A DNA stretch of 64,000 nucleotides from Klebsiella aerogenes (GTDB lineage: Bacteria; Pseudomonadota; Gammaproteobacteria; Enterobacterales; Enterobacteriaceae), in NCBI GenBank assembly GCA_029027985.1, contig CP119076.1, positions 1,674,001-1,738,000 on the forward strand, read 5' to 3'. The notes below the pieces were generated by a model. That model ran no database searches. It was given only the letters and a program-made list of their open reading frames with translations, and was not told where the DNA came from. Of this stretch, positions 9,333 to 20,143 are shown in pieces. The stretch's first letter is position 1, and the number at the start of each line of letters is the position of its first letter. Made by a program: the position numbers and the translations under genes.

Positions 9333-10919
9333 TCACACTTCATAATCCAATCCATCTTCGGGTTCGACGGGGGGAATAATCAGTACTTTCTGTACCCGGT
9401 GGCTTTCCACTTCCAGCGTCCGTAGGGTGTAGCCCCCAATCTCCACTTCTTCGCCGGCGCGCGGAATATGCTGCAGATTCTCCATCAGCAATCCAGCGAT
9501 AGTATGGTATTCGCGCTTATCATCCAGCGGGAGGGGGACATACTGCACCAGATCTTCCAGTGGCATGTGCCCGTTAGCCGTCCAGCTGCCGTCGGCATTT
9601 TTGTGAATATCGTGGCGGGCATCAATCTCTTCAACTTCATTGGGCAGGTTCCCGGCGATGGTTTCCATGACATCGCTTATGGTCACGATCCCTTCGACGG
9701 AGCCGAACTCGTCCACGACAAAGGCGAAGTGAGTTCGCGCCTGGCGGAACTGATCCAGCGCCGGCAGCAGCTGCAGGGTTTCCGGGAAGATAAGCGGTTG
9801 GCGTAGAAGCACGTGCAGATCGAGAGGGTCATTACGCAGCGACTGCTGCAGGAGGTCAATGACGTGAACGACCCCCAGCAGATCTTCATTATCTTTACCG
9901 CCAGTGACGACGATGCGGGTGTGCTGGTTTTTCTCCAGGAGCGCACGGACTTCCTCTTCCGGTGCGCTTAAATCAATATGCTCGATATCGTGACGCGAGG
10001 TCATAATACTGCTGACGGAGCGCTGATTTAAATTCAGCACGCGCTCGATCATCAGACGTTCTTGCGGGTTAAATAGCGGACTGTCGCCATGGTCAGCAAC
10101 CATGGCTGCCGTCTCGTTATCGAGTTCGGTGTTTTCCTTCTGGCCGCTGAGCAAATTCATTACCGCTTCTGTTGTCCGTTGTCGCAAGGTTAAATTGGCG
10201 GAGAGGAAGCGACGGCGGTTGAAGATGGCCAACTGATTGAACGATTCGATCATGACCGAGAAGCCGATAGCGGCGTACAGATAGCCTTTAGGAATAGGGA
10301 AGCCAAAACCTTCGGCAATCAGGCTAAAACCAATCATCAGCAGGAAGCTAAGGCAGAGGATAACAATCGTTGGATGGCTGTTAACAAAGCGAGTAAGCGC
10401 CTTGCTGGCCATCAACATCAGCGCGATGGCAATAATCACTGCGGCCATCATCACTGCCAGATGATCGACCATTCCGACGGCGGTGATTACGGAGTCCAGA
10501 GAAAAAATGGCGTCCAGGACGACAATTTGCGCCACTACGCCCCAGAATTTCGCTCCTTTTCGCTGGGTAGGATTATTACTATCTTTCCCTTCCAACCGTT
10601 CATTGAGCTCCACCGTTGCTTTAAACAACAAGAACAACCCGCCGAACAGCATAATCAAATCCCGAGCGCTGAAGCTAAGATCGTGCCAGGTGAAAAGGGG
10701 TTTAGTCAGAGTGACCAGCCAGGAAATTGATGCCAGTAACAGTAGGCGCATCACCATCGCCAGTAGCAGGCCAGTCACGCGTGCGCGATCGCGCTGGGCG
10801 GGGGGAAGTTTTTCGGCGAGGATCGCAATAAATACCAGGTTATCTATCCCCAGCACTAGCTCAATCACCACCAGTGTAATGAGACCTGCCCAGATAGAGG
10901 GATCGGCAATCCATTCCAT
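9333..10919 (-). CDS. yegH: YegH, TerC-fold membrane protein with CBS and CorC/HlyC domains
   Basis: Inner-membrane protein of unknown substrate, probably an ion transporter. Length 528 residues (E. coli 527). The first 240 residues are a TerC domain with about seven membrane helices; it holds the acidic motifs [12 protein letters not shown] and [17 protein letters not shown] typical of TerC metal/ion carriers. Two CBS domains follow ([20 protein letters not shown] and [18 protein letters not shown]), then a CorC/HlyC-type C-terminal domain ([20 protein letters not shown]). Convergent with asmA. In E. coli it borders the colanic acid genes; here it borders galF. Confidence 0.93.
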   Translation of the reverse strand: MEWIADPSIWAGLITLVVIELVLGIDNLVFIAILAEKLPPAQRDRARVTGLLLAMVMRLLLLASISWLVTLTKPLFTWHDLSFSARDLIMLFGGLFLLFKATVELNERLEGKDSNNPTQRKGAKFWGVVAQIVVLDAIFSLDSVITAVGMVDHLAVMMAAVIIAIALMLMASKALTRFVNSHPTIVILCLSFLLMIGFSLIAEGFGFPIPKGYLYAAIGFSVMIESFNQLAIFNRRRFLSANLTLRQRTTEAVMNLLSGQKENTELDNETAAMVADHGDSPLFNPQERLMIERVLNLNQRSVSSIMTSRHDIEHIDLSAPEEEVRALLEKNQHTRIVVTGGKDNEDLLGVVHVIDLLQQSLRNDPLDLHVLLRQPLIFPETLQLLPALDQFRQARTHFAFVVDEFGSVEGIVTISDVMETIAGNLPNEVEEIDARHDIHKNADGSWTANGHMPLEDLVQYVPLPLDDKREYHTIAGLLMENLQHIPRAGEEVEIGGYTLRTLEVESHRVQKVLIIPPVEPEDGLDYEV

Positions 10920-11713
10920 AGTCAGTCAGAACCTTGAACACATAATCGTACCATCTAACGATCATGGATAAGCGCCTGGTAAATTGCAACGCTTTCTGGT
11001 GGTGACGCCTAACCTGGAACCAGAAACACCGTTAGCGATGGCAAAATTTTATTAAGGATGATTTGGAATTAATTATAAACCCATGCAATTACTGTGTGGA
11101 ACGAGTAAGTATAGGAAAGGGCTATTAACGACTGGCAAGGTCAAAATATTCCCGTATTTGCCGTAAAAGGACTGTATGTGAGAATTTTCCTACTGAATTC
11201 CGTAGCTTGTCAGAGAGCGAGTTTAAGAAGACCCTTAGGATAGTCCATTGTTACAGGGATGCAGTCGCATCATCTCCCGCCAGCAGGGCGTTTGCTGACA
11301 ATAATGTAGACCGTTTGCTGCTTGCCCGGACACACTGGTATTTTGCGTTGGATTTGACATTATCTGAAACGGTTTGTTCCTGGGGATTATTAAGAATAAC
11401 GGCACTAAATCGATCAATTAACATCCATAACCAGGCAGGCTGATAACTATTTTTCTGTTTAATAACAATGCATTATGTGTATCTTTTGTAAAAACAGACA
11501 GTGAGTTTTCTTACCAGGAAAAAGGCATGAGAAATTTCTTAAAGCGACCTGTCAGCTAACATTTTTTAAGTGTATTCTTGGACGAATAGAGTAATTTAGG
11601 ATTTTGTTTAAAGTCGTACGGGTTACGGTGCTGTAGCATCGGTAACAAATGTCAGTGACAGCGACAATATGACAAAACTTCGGAAGTTTATAACCATATA
11701 GGTGGATGAAATA
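10920..11713. other. Long intergenic region upstream of galF (divergent promoter region)
   Basis: About 790 bp between the divergent starts of yegH and galF with no credible gene. It becomes AT-rich towards galF. It must hold the yegH promoter and the galF/capsule upstream promoter and probably sites for capsule regulators, but I could not point to a convincing -10/-35 pair or RcsAB box. The region around 11376-11396 holds TTAAGAATAA, only half of an RcsAB-like palindrome. The galF ribosome site is AGGTGG (11700-11705). Confidence 0.6.
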
Positions 11714-12604
11714 ATGGTGAGTTTGAAAGCAATTATTCCGGTCGCAGGGTTAGGGATGCATATGTTGCCTGCAACCAAAGCGATACCGAAGGAGATGCTG
11801 CCGATCGTCGATAAGCCGATGGTTCAGTATATCGTTGATGAGATTGTCGCTGCCGGAATCAAAGAAATTGTGCTGGTCACCCATTCATCCAAAAATGCCG
11901 TAGAAAACCATTTCGATACTTCCTACGAGTTGGAGGCGCTGTTGGAGCAACGCGTTAAGCGCCAGCTGTTAGCCGAAGTTCAGGCCATCTGCCCGCCAGG
12001 TGTAACGATCATGAATGTTCGTCAAGGGCAGCAGTTAGGTTTGGGCCACTCAATACTGTGCGCCCGCCCGGCCGTTGGCGATAACCCATTCGTGGTGGTC
12101 TTGCCAGACATTATTCTCGATGGCGCAACCGCGGATCCTTTGCGCTATAACCTGGCGGCAATGGTGGCTCGTTTCAATGAAACCGGGCGCAGCCAGGTAC
12201 TGGCCAAACGTATGCCGGGCGATCTCTCCGAATACTCCGTCATTCAAACTAAAGATGGACTAAAGGTCGAAGGTGAGATTGGCCGCATCGTCGAGTTTAT
12301 TGAAAAACCAGATGAACCGCAGACCCTGGACTCCGACCTGATGGCGGTCGGACGCTATGTGCTATCTGCCGATATCTGGGATGAACTTGAGCGTACCGAG
12401 CCAGGGGCGTGGGGTCGTATCCAGCTAACCGACGCGATTGCTGAATTGGCTAAGAAACAGTCTGTTGACGCGATGCTGATGACCGGCGAAAGCTATGACT
12501 GTGGTAAGAAAATGGGCTATATGCAGGCATTTGTGAGCTATGGTCTGCGTAACCATAAAGAAGGAACCAAATTCCGCGAGAGCATTAAAAAGCTGCTGGC
12601 GTGA
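11714..12604 (+). CDS. galF: GalF, UTP-glucose-1-phosphate uridylyltransferase-like protein
   Basis: Paralogue of GalU that marks the left end of enterobacterial capsule and O-antigen loci; it has weak pyrophosphorylase activity and is thought to modulate GalU and so UDP-glucose supply. Start set at ATG 11714 ([20 protein letters not shown]), 8 bases after AGGTGG; a GTG four codons upstream is less likely. Length 296. The nucleotide loop reads [17 protein letters not shown] where GalU has [17 protein letters not shown]: the catalytic-loop arginine is replaced by histidine, the GalF signature. The remaining sugar-nucleotide motifs ([22 protein letters not shown]) are intact. Confidence 0.96.
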   Translation: MVSLKAIIPVAGLGMHMLPATKAIPKEMLPIVDKPMVQYIVDEIVAAGIKEIVLVTHSSKNAVENHFDTSYELEALLEQRVKRQLLAEVQAICPPGVTIMNVRQGQQLGLGHSILCARPAVGDNPFVVVLPDIILDGATADPLRYNLAAMVARFNETGRSQVLAKRMPGDLSEYSVIQTKDGLKVEGEIGRIVEFIEKPDEPQTLDSDLMAVGRYVLSADIWDELERTEPGAWGRIQLTDAIAELAKKQSVDAMLMTGESYDCGKKMGYMQAFVSYGLRNHKEGTKFRESIKKLLA

Positions 12605-13059
12605 AATGGGGTCTGATGTGAGCTAACGGAGTCATCGCTGGCGTGCAGTTGATATTACGATACTGAGTGCCGCGCCAGCGATATAAGATCTAACTGAAAT
12701 GAAACCGGGGCTTTTCTTAATTTGGTTTTTTGATGGAAATAAAGGATTTTCATCTCAGCTGAATTTTATCTCCACATATTGAATTGCTGACTCAACGGTA
12801 CTTGTTTCGAATACATCAGACCATTTGGTCGGATGAGTCAGAATAAATCTTAATTGATAATCGCTTAGTGCGAGGTTTCTTAAAGAAACAAGCGTAGCAC
12901 CTGTTATAGGTGCGAAATAAAACTTGACTGAGATCATGTTTACCCATTAAACAACGGTGATGTATGCATAAAAACGTGATGTTAATGGATGAATATGCCC
13001 ATAGGGAAGCCATGGATAAGAGGTGGGGAAGAGATGTGTCGTCAGAGGATGAACAGTAA
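12605..13059. repeat. galF-cpsACP spacer with a 10-bp inverted repeat
   Basis: 455 bp without a gene. ATCGCTGGCG (12634-12643) and CGCCAGCGAT (12673-12682) form a perfect 10-bp inverted repeat with a 29-base loop, just after galF; there is no T run, so it is at best a weak terminator or an mRNA 3' structure. The remaining sequence is AT-rich and probably carries the cpsACP promoter. Confidence 0.5.
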
Positions 13060-13689
13060 ATGAACTGGCAATTTGTCTCTTTTTTCGGCGATAGTACCGT
13101 TCTTCTGCCAAGCGCAGCGGTATTGTTTACGGTGTTGCTGCTGTGCAAAGCTTCCCGGGCGCTGGCCTGGCAATGGGCGCTGCTCTATGGCATCACTGGC
13201 GCTATCGTTTGTATTTCCAAACTGGCGTTTATGGGCTGGGGAATTGGCATACGTGAACTTGATTTCACCGGTTTTAGCGGGCATACCGCGCTTTCCACCG
13301 CATTCTGGCCAATACTCCTCTGGCTGCTGAGTTCCCGAATGTCGCTTTGGGTTCGTTATGCCGCTGTATTTTTAGGCTATATCCTTGCTGGCTTTGTCGG
13401 CTATTCACGCTTAATGATTCATGCGCACTCGGTATCTGAAGTGGTTAGCGGGTTCATGCTGGGCGCTTGTGGCGGATTAATTTTTCTGCTGTTACAGTGG
13501 CGTGCGCCGACGTCGCGTAATGCACAGCTTTCATGGATGGGCGCTTTAAGTGTGGTGATCATTCCACTAATTCTGCTAAACATCGGGGTTAAGGCGCCAA
13601 CGCAATCGCTGTTAGGTGAAGTTGCCACTATGATTGGTCCGCTTGATAAGCCGTTTACCAGGGCCGATTTGCATAAGCATATCTATTAA
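13060..13689 (+). CDS. cpsACP: CpsACP, PAP2-family membrane acid phosphatase of the capsule locus
   Basis: Second gene of Klebsiella capsule loci (orf2), a phosphatidic acid phosphatase type 2-like enzyme. Its substrate is not established; by family it could recycle undecaprenyl pyrophosphate or act on another lipid phosphate. Length 209. About five membrane helices. PAP2 motif 2 is GFSGHTALSTAF (about residues 70-81) and motif 3 is GYSRLMIHAHSVSEVVSG, with the SR..H core intact but Glu where many members have Asp. Motif 1 (K-x6-RP) is not obvious. Between galF and the long leader of wzi; not clearly in the wzi operon. Confidence 0.88.
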   Translation: MNWQFVSFFGDSTVLLPSAAVLFTVLLLCKASRALAWQWALLYGITGAIVCISKLAFMGWGIGIRELDFTGFSGHTALSTAFWPILLWLLSSRMSLWVRYAAVFLGYILAGFVGYSRLMIHAHSVSEVVSGFMLGACGGLIFLLLQWRAPTSRNAQLSWMGALSVVIIPLILLNIGVKAPTQSLLGEVATMIGPLDKPFTRADLHKHIY

Positions 13690-14668
13690 TCATACTAATC
13701 CCCGGGTGCGAGGCGATTCGCCACATCACTGGGGCAGTATGATAAATAATTTTCCGCAGATAATTAAGGGGTTTTCGGATGGTGATATTTCATATTGCTG
13801 AAACATAATCATGTTAACAGAACATCAGAATGTTGAGACCTGCAGGATATTGCTTGTGAGATTGTTCTGAGAAGTGCTTAGGGTATTTCTTGTAAGATTG
13901 TTCTTAAATAAAAAGATTGTAATGGCAATCAGAGATTATCAATCTGGTGCTTATAAACGTGCTGGGTAATGATGACTATCAGATTTTGTAGTTGACTATT
14001 AATGGATGATTTTTCTCACTGGAATAATGATTTATTTTAAATCCTTTTAAATCAATGCATTACAGTCATTTTGTGGTGGGTGCTGGAGTTCGCAGAACTC
14101 TTTGACTGAGCCCGTTAAATAATCTTATTTTATGGTTAGGGCTTTGTTGATTAAATGAGAAATATCATTTTACAAGGTTGAATTCGTTAAATTTACTCTC
14201 CCATTTGAGTGCGGAATCTCGTAAACTTGGAGCGGTAAAAATAATAGCTTTGGTTAGATTGTCAACAGTAGTGTTTGGAAAAAATTGCTGGGTAAGGGGT
14301 ACAGTACGTTGGTAGCTGTTAAGCCAAGGGCGGTAGCGTATCTTGACGCTGTGCTGATCCGGTGTTTTGAATACCCTCGTGTTTCACTCATCGTATGGTA
14401 AGTCCAGTTGCTCCGGGCTACCGATCATGTGCGTTTCACTTAGTGCATGAAAGTAGCCTTGGCAACCAATATCGCTTACATTATGTAATGTATTAAGTTC
14501 ACATCCGCCTGCAGCAAACCGCTCGTACTTTGAGGATGTTGTCCGTCGCGGCAATGGAGCGCTGTTGTAAAACGTATCGGCTTGTCGAACTCATAAGCTC
14601 CTGAATTCTTAAAATCCCCATTGCCGTACCCACTTGGTGGGAAGGGACTCGTAAATGGAACTTGAATA
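13690..14668 (+). promoter_or_regulatory. Long promoter/leader region of the capsule operon
   Basis: About 980 bp with no credible gene, strongly AT-rich in its first 600 bp (13700-14280), as expected of a silenced, H-NS-type promoter region. It contains the JUMPstart/ops element (separate entry), followed by about 330 bp of untranslated leader before wzi. The promoter should lie upstream of 14300; I could not pick out one convincing -10/-35 pair. Confidence 0.7.
14302..14340 (+). promoter_or_regulatory. JUMPstart element with ops core (RfaH recruitment site)
   Basis: 39 bp matching the JUMPstart consensus of polysaccharide operons (GGTAGCTGTTAAGCCAAGGG at 14311-14330) and ending in the ops core GGCGGTAGCGT (14329-14339). 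RNA polymerase pauses at ops and recruits RfaH, which suppresses termination over long operons. Its place ahead of wzi makes the capsule operon an RfaH target. Confidence 0.95.
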
Positions 14669-16102
14669 ATGATGAAAATTGCGCGTATTGCACTTGCACT
14701 GGGTCTGGTTGTATCCATTAGCTCACCGGTTTATGCGGCAGGGTTGGTGCAAAATGATAATGAACTTCGCAACGATCTGGCATGGTTGTCCGATCGTGGT
14801 GTCATCCATCTCAGTCTTTCCACCTGGCCGCTAAGCCAGGAAGAGATAACCCGGGCCTTAAAGAAGGCAAAACCATCATACTCTTCTGAACAAGTTGTCC
14901 TGGCGCGTATTAACCAGCGTCTGTCTAATTTGAAGGCTGACTTTCGCGTTAGCGGCTACACGTCGACTGACCAACCAGGAACGCCGCAAGGGTTTGGCCA
15001 AACCCAGGCTGCGGATAACTCACTTTCTCTGGCGTTCAATAACAGCGGTGAATGGTGGGATGTTCATCTGCAAGGGAATGTTGAGGGCGGCGAACGCATC
15101 AGCAACGGTTCTCGTTTCAATGCCAACGGCGCTTATGGTGCGGTAAAATTCTGGAACCAGTGGCTCTCTTTTGGCCAGGTGCCGCAGTGGTGGGGACCTG
15201 GCTACGAAGGCAGCCTGATCCGTGGTGATGCCATGCGACCAATGACTGGTTTCCTGATGCAGCGTGCCGAGCAGGCCGCTCCGGAAACCTGGTGGCTACG
15301 CTGGGTCGGTCCATGGCAATACCAAATCTCCGCCAGTCAGATGAACCAATATACCGCGGTACCACATGCCAAAATCATCGGTGGCCGTTTAACCTTCTCG
15401 CCGTTCCAATCACTTGAGCTCGGCGCTTCGCGCATTATGCAGTGGGGCGGGGAAGGGCGACCACAATCGTTTAGTAGTTTCTGGGATGGTATGACGGGTA
15501 AGGATAATACCGGCACGGATAATGAACCAGGTAACCAGCTTGCTGGCTTTGACTTCAAATTTAAGTTAGAACCGACATTGGGTTGGCCAGTAAGTTTCTA
15601 TGGTCAGATGATTGGTGAGGATGAAGCTGGCTACCTGCCTTCTGCTAACACGTTCCTTGGGGGGGTGGAAGGCCATCATGGCTGGGGTAAAGATGCAGTT
15701 AACTGGTATGTTGAAGCCCATGATACGCGATCCAATATGAGTCGTACAAATTATATTTACACTCACCATATCTATAAAGATGGATATTACCAACAGGGTT
15801 ATCCTCTTGGTGACGCAATGGGGGGGGATGGTCAATTAGTGGCTGGTAAAGTTGAGTTGGTGACTGAGGACAATCAACGCTGGAGCGCGCGTTTGGCATA
15901 TGCGAAAGTAAACCCAGAAAATCAATCCATTAATAAAGCGTTTCCACATTCCGATACATTAAAAGGTGTGCAATTGGGTTGGAGTGGAGATGTATACAAA
16001 TCAGTTAGATTAAATACTAACCTTTGGTACACCGATGCCGATAGTAGTGATAGCGATGATATTGGTGCCAGTGCCGGGATAGAGATACCGTTTAGTTTGT
16101 GA
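14669..16102 (+). CDS. wzi: Wzi, outer-membrane lectin that anchors capsule
   Basis: Beta-barrel outer-membrane protein that binds group 1 capsule to the cell surface; its gene is the basis of wzi capsule typing in Klebsiella. Length 477. A cleavable signal peptide ends at PVYA-AG (residue 23). Two ATG codons adjoin; the first gives MMKIARIALALG, in line with the known MIKIARIALALG start. The long stretch FNANGAYGAVKFWNQWLSFG and the C-terminal GASAGIEIPFSL barrel end are typical. It differs from the K. pneumoniae Wzi I remember at scattered positions, so it is a distinct allele. First gene of the RfaH-controlled operon. Confidence 0.97.
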   Translation: MMKIARIALALGLVVSISSPVYAAGLVQNDNELRNDLAWLSDRGVIHLSLSTWPLSQEEITRALKKAKPSYSSEQVVLARINQRLSNLKADFRVSGYTSTDQPGTPQGFGQTQAADNSLSLAFNNSGEWWDVHLQGNVEGGERISNGSRFNANGAYGAVKFWNQWLSFGQVPQWWGPGYEGSLIRGDAMRPMTGFLMQRAEQAAPETWWLRWVGPWQYQISASQMNQYTAVPHAKIIGGRLTFSPFQSLELGASRIMQWGGEGRPQSFSSFWDGMTGKDNTGTDNEPGNQLAGFDFKFKLEPTLGWPVSFYGQMIGEDEAGYLPSANTFLGGVEGHHGWGKDAVNWYVEAHDTRSNMSRTNYIYTHHIYKDGYYQQGYPLGDAMGGDGQLVAGKVELVTEDNQRWSARLAYAKVNPENQSINKAFPHSDTLKGVQLGWSGDVYKSVRLNTNLWYTDADSSDSDDIGASAGIEIPFSL

Positions 16103-16204
16103 CTAAGTTATACAATAAGAACCGTATAGGGTTGGAAAACTAACCGTAAAAGTGATGGTTCTGAATTGTAACTTAGGGGTTGGCTAACTTTAGTTTATTG
16201 ATGA

Positions 16205-17347
<1,143 letters not shown>

Positions 17348-17352
17348 TAGAA

Positions 17353-17787
17353 ATGTTTGACAGGATTCTTATTGTATGTACTGGGAATATTTGTCGTTCC
17401 CCAATAGGGGAGCGCTTTCTAAAGGATTTGTTACCCAATAAAAAAATTGACTCGGCGGGTACTGCTGCATTGGTTAATCATGCTGCAGATCCCAGTGCAG
17501 TGAAAGTTGCTGCGCAACATGGCATCTCTTTAGAGGGGCATAGTGGACAGCAGTTTACTTCCTCTTTGGGGCGGCAATATGATTTGATTTTAGTAATGGA
17601 AAAATATCATTTAGAACAAATTGGTCGGATTGCTCCAGAGGCGAGAGGTAAAATAATGCTTTTTGGACATTGGATAGATCAACGGGAAATTCCGGATCCC
17701 TACAAAAAAAGCGAAGAAGCCTTCCTGTCTGTCTATCGATTAATTGAGCAGGCCGGAAAGCATTGGGCTAAAAAACTAAGCGCATAA
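17353..17787 (+). CDS. wzb: Wzb, low-molecular-weight protein tyrosine phosphatase
   Basis: Cytoplasmic phosphatase that removes phosphate from the tyrosine-rich tail of Wzc; cycling between phosphorylated and unphosphorylated Wzc is required for high-molecular-weight capsule. Length 144 from ATG 17353 (MFDRILIVCTGNICRSPIGE). The P-loop is CTGNICRS with nucleophile Cys9 and Arg15; the general acid is the aspartate of IPDPYKK at residue 115. An upstream GTG would overlap wza but is less likely. Confidence 0.97.
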   Translation: MFDRILIVCTGNICRSPIGERFLKDLLPNKKIDSAGTAALVNHAADPSAVKVAAQHGISLEGHSGQQFTSSLGRQYDLILVMEKYHLEQIGRIAPEARGKIMLFGHWIDQREIPDPYKKSEEAFLSVYRLIEQAGKHWAKKLSA

Positions 17788-17803
17788 AATCAGGAATTAG
17801 GTC

Positions 17804-19972
17804 ATGTCATCAGCAACTAACAAAACGAATGTAAACGATGCGAGTGAAATAGATTTATCTAGATTAGTTGGAGAGTTAATCGATCATCGAAAGTTAATTA
17901 TTTCGGTAACTTCATTATTTACATTATTAGCAATTGTTTATGCACTTTTTGCGACCCCAATATATCAAGCCGATGCTCTCGTTCAGGTTGAACAGAAGCA
18001 AGCTAATGCTATACTAAGTAATTTAAGTCAAATGCTTCCTGACAGCCAACCCCAATCTGCTCCAGAAATTGCATTATTACAATCTCGAATGATTCTAGGT
18101 AAAACTGTCGACGATTTAAACTTACAAACTGAAATTCAGCAAAATTATTTCCCTTTAATTGGGCGTGGCATAGCACGGATTACTGGTAAAGAAAGTGGAG
18201 AGGTTTCAATCTCACATTTATATATGCCTCTATCTGAGAATAGTGATCAGCCATCAGAGTTGACGCTAAAGTTTTTAGGGGGGAATAGATACTTACTATC
18301 AGGTGATGATTTTAGTATTAATGGAAGAGTAGGTGAATTAATAGATGGCAAAGGCATCTCAATAAAAATTGATAAAATAAATGCCGAAATTGGTACTGAA
18401 TTCACAATTAACTATGTTTCTAGACTGCAAGCAATAACTGAGTTGCAGAAATATCTTAATGTCACTGATCAAGGAAAAGATACAGGTATTTTAAATGTTT
18501 CACTGGTTGGTGATGATGCTTCATTAATTAAAAAAATTGTAGATAGTATTACTAATAATTATTTGGCTCAAAATATTGCAAGGCAAGCAGCACAAGATGC
18601 AAAAAGTTTAGAGTTTTTAGGTAATCAACTACCCAAAGTTCGAAACGAACTTGATTTGGCTGAGGATAAACTGAATGCATACCGTAAACAAAATGACTCC
18701 GTGGATTTATCCCTAGAAGCAAAATCAGTTCTTGATCAAATTGTTAATGTGGACAATCAGTTAAATGAATTGACGTTTAGAGAGTCTGAAATATCACAGC
18801 TTTATACTAAAGAACACCCGACATATAAAGCATTAATGGAGAAGAGAAAAACATTACAAGATGAGAAATCTAAACTAAATAAACGCGTTTCAGCAATGCC
18901 GGAAACACAGCAAGATATACTTCGATTGAGCCGAGATGTTGAGTCTGGGCGTGCAGTATATATGCAATTACTCAATCGTCAGCAAGAGTTAAATATTGCA
19001 AAATCAAGTGCTATAGGTAACGTACGCATTATTGATGAAGCTGTAACTCAGCCAAAACCCGTCAGACCTAATAAAATACTGGTAGTGTTAATCGGTATGA
19101 TCCTCGGGGGGATTATATCTGTTGGCTTGGTTCTGGTTCGGGTGTTCTTACGCCGAGGGATTGAAACACCAGAGCAATTAGAAGAGTTAGGCATTAATGT
19201 CTATGCAAGCATACCTGTTTCAGAAGAATATGCTAAGAAAGTAGATAAAACTCGAGGTTGGCGTAATAACAAGCCTGAGCAAAAAAATGTTTTCTTGGCA
19301 TTGGATAACCCTGCCGATTTAGCTATAGAAGCAATTAGAGGGCTTAGGACTAGTCTTCATTTTGCAATGATGGAAGCTAGGAATAATGTACTGATGATTT
19401 CTGGGGCAAGCCCGAACGCAGGAAAAACTTTTGTTAGCTCTAACTTAGCAGCAGTTATTTCACAAACAGGCAAGAAAGTACTCTATATTGATGTGGACAT
19501 GCGTAAAGGGTACACACATAAGTTATTCAACGTGAATAATGATAATGGACTTTCAGATATATTATCTGGAAAAATCGAGCTATCGAAAGCTATAAAGAGA
19601 ATAGACTCAGTTGGTTTTGACTTTATATCAAGAGGAATGGTGCCCCCGAATCCTGCTGAGTTGCTGATGCACCGCCATTTCGGAGAGCTAATTAATTGGG
19701 CTAGTTCGCATTATGATATCGTTGTTCTGGACACCCCTCCAATTTTGGCGGTGACAGATGCGGCAATAATAGGTAACTATGCTGGCACCACACTGTTGAT
19801 CGCACGATTTGAACAGAATACAGCCAAAGAAATTGAAATTAGCGTTAAGAGATTTGAGCACAGCGGTGTCGGTGTGAAAGGTTGTATACTCAATGGCGTT
19901 GTGAAGAAAGCAAGTAGCTATTATTCATATGGATATAGTAGCTACGGGTATTCATATACAGATAAAAAATAG
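17804..19972 (+). CDS. wzc: Wzc, polysaccharide co-polymerase and BY-kinase
   Basis: Inner-membrane autokinase that controls capsule chain length and export with Wza. Length 722. A Wzz-type N-terminal domain carries a first membrane helix (LIISVTSLFTLLAIVYALFA, about residues 31-50), followed by a long periplasmic helical region and a second helix (ILVVLIGMILGGIISVGLVL, about 425-444). The cytoplasmic kinase domain has Walker A SGASPNAGKTF (533-543), Walker A' VLYIDVDMRKGY and Walker B DIVVLDTPPIL. The tail ASSYYSYGYSSYGYSYTDKK is the cluster of tyrosines that is phosphorylated. All functional parts are intact. Followed by a terminator that separates export from serotype genes. Confidence 0.97.
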   Translation: MSSATNKTNVNDASEIDLSRLVGELIDHRKLIISVTSLFTLLAIVYALFATPIYQADALVQVEQKQANAILSNLSQMLPDSQPQSAPEIALLQSRMILGKTVDDLNLQTEIQQNYFPLIGRGIARITGKESGEVSISHLYMPLSENSDQPSELTLKFLGGNRYLLSGDDFSINGRVGELIDGKGISIKIDKINAEIGTEFTINYVSRLQAITELQKYLNVTDQGKDTGILNVSLVGDDASLIKKIVDSITNNYLAQNIARQAAQDAKSLEFLGNQLPKVRNELDLAEDKLNAYRKQNDSVDLSLEAKSVLDQIVNVDNQLNELTFRESEISQLYTKEHPTYKALMEKRKTLQDEKSKLNKRVSAMPETQQDILRLSRDVESGRAVYMQLLNRQQELNIAKSSAIGNVRIIDEAVTQPKPVRPNKILVVLIGMILGGIISVGLVLVRVFLRRGIETPEQLEELGINVYASIPVSEEYAKKVDKTRGWRNNKPEQKNVFLALDNPADLAIEAIRGLRTSLHFAMMEARNNVLMISGASPNAGKTFVSSNLAAVISQTGKKVLYIDVDMRKGYTHKLFNVNNDNGLSDILSGKIELSKAIKRIDSVGFDFISRGMVPPNPAELLMHRHFGELINWASSHYDIVVLDTPPILAVTDAAIIGNYAGTTLLIARFEQNTAKEIEISVKRFEHSGVGVKGCILNGVVKKASSYYSYGYSSYGYSYTDKK

Positions 19973-19982
19973 TTATTAATAT

Positions 19983-20019
19983 ATCAGGTAGTTCTGTGAC
20001 GAATTACCTGATTTTTTTA
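19983..20019 (+). terminator. Intrinsic terminator after wzc
   Basis: ATCAGGTAGTTC (19983-19994) pairs with GAATTACCTGAT (20001-20012), one G-U pair included, followed by seven T. A stem-loop in this position is known from group 1 capsule loci (E. coli K30): partial termination keeps downstream genes lower, and RfaH allows read-through. Confidence 0.88.
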
Positions 20020-20143
20020 GTAGATGTTTTTAATTCTCATAAACTCATAAAAATTGCCATAAGGTAAATAAAAGGAAAATGAATGATAATTAATTATATT
20101 ACAAGAATGGGTGTGGGAAAAAAATATAATAGGAATTAAGAAA

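Noticed and set aside
11376-11396. Possible RcsAB box (TTAAGAATAA) ahead of galF
   Set aside because: Only the left half matches the palindromic consensus; not enough to call a site.
11207-11443. A 78-codon plus-strand frame upstream of galF
   Set aside because: It starts with TTG, has no ribosome site and no recognisable features; it lies in the expected regulatory region.
12816-13148. A 110-codon minus-strand frame across the cpsACP start
   Set aside because: It overlaps the start of a real gene on the other strand, and its composition is not protein-like.
18001-19972. Possible frameshift or truncation in wzc
   Set aside because: The 722-residue frame is continuous, with both membrane helices, all Walker motifs and the tyrosine tail present.
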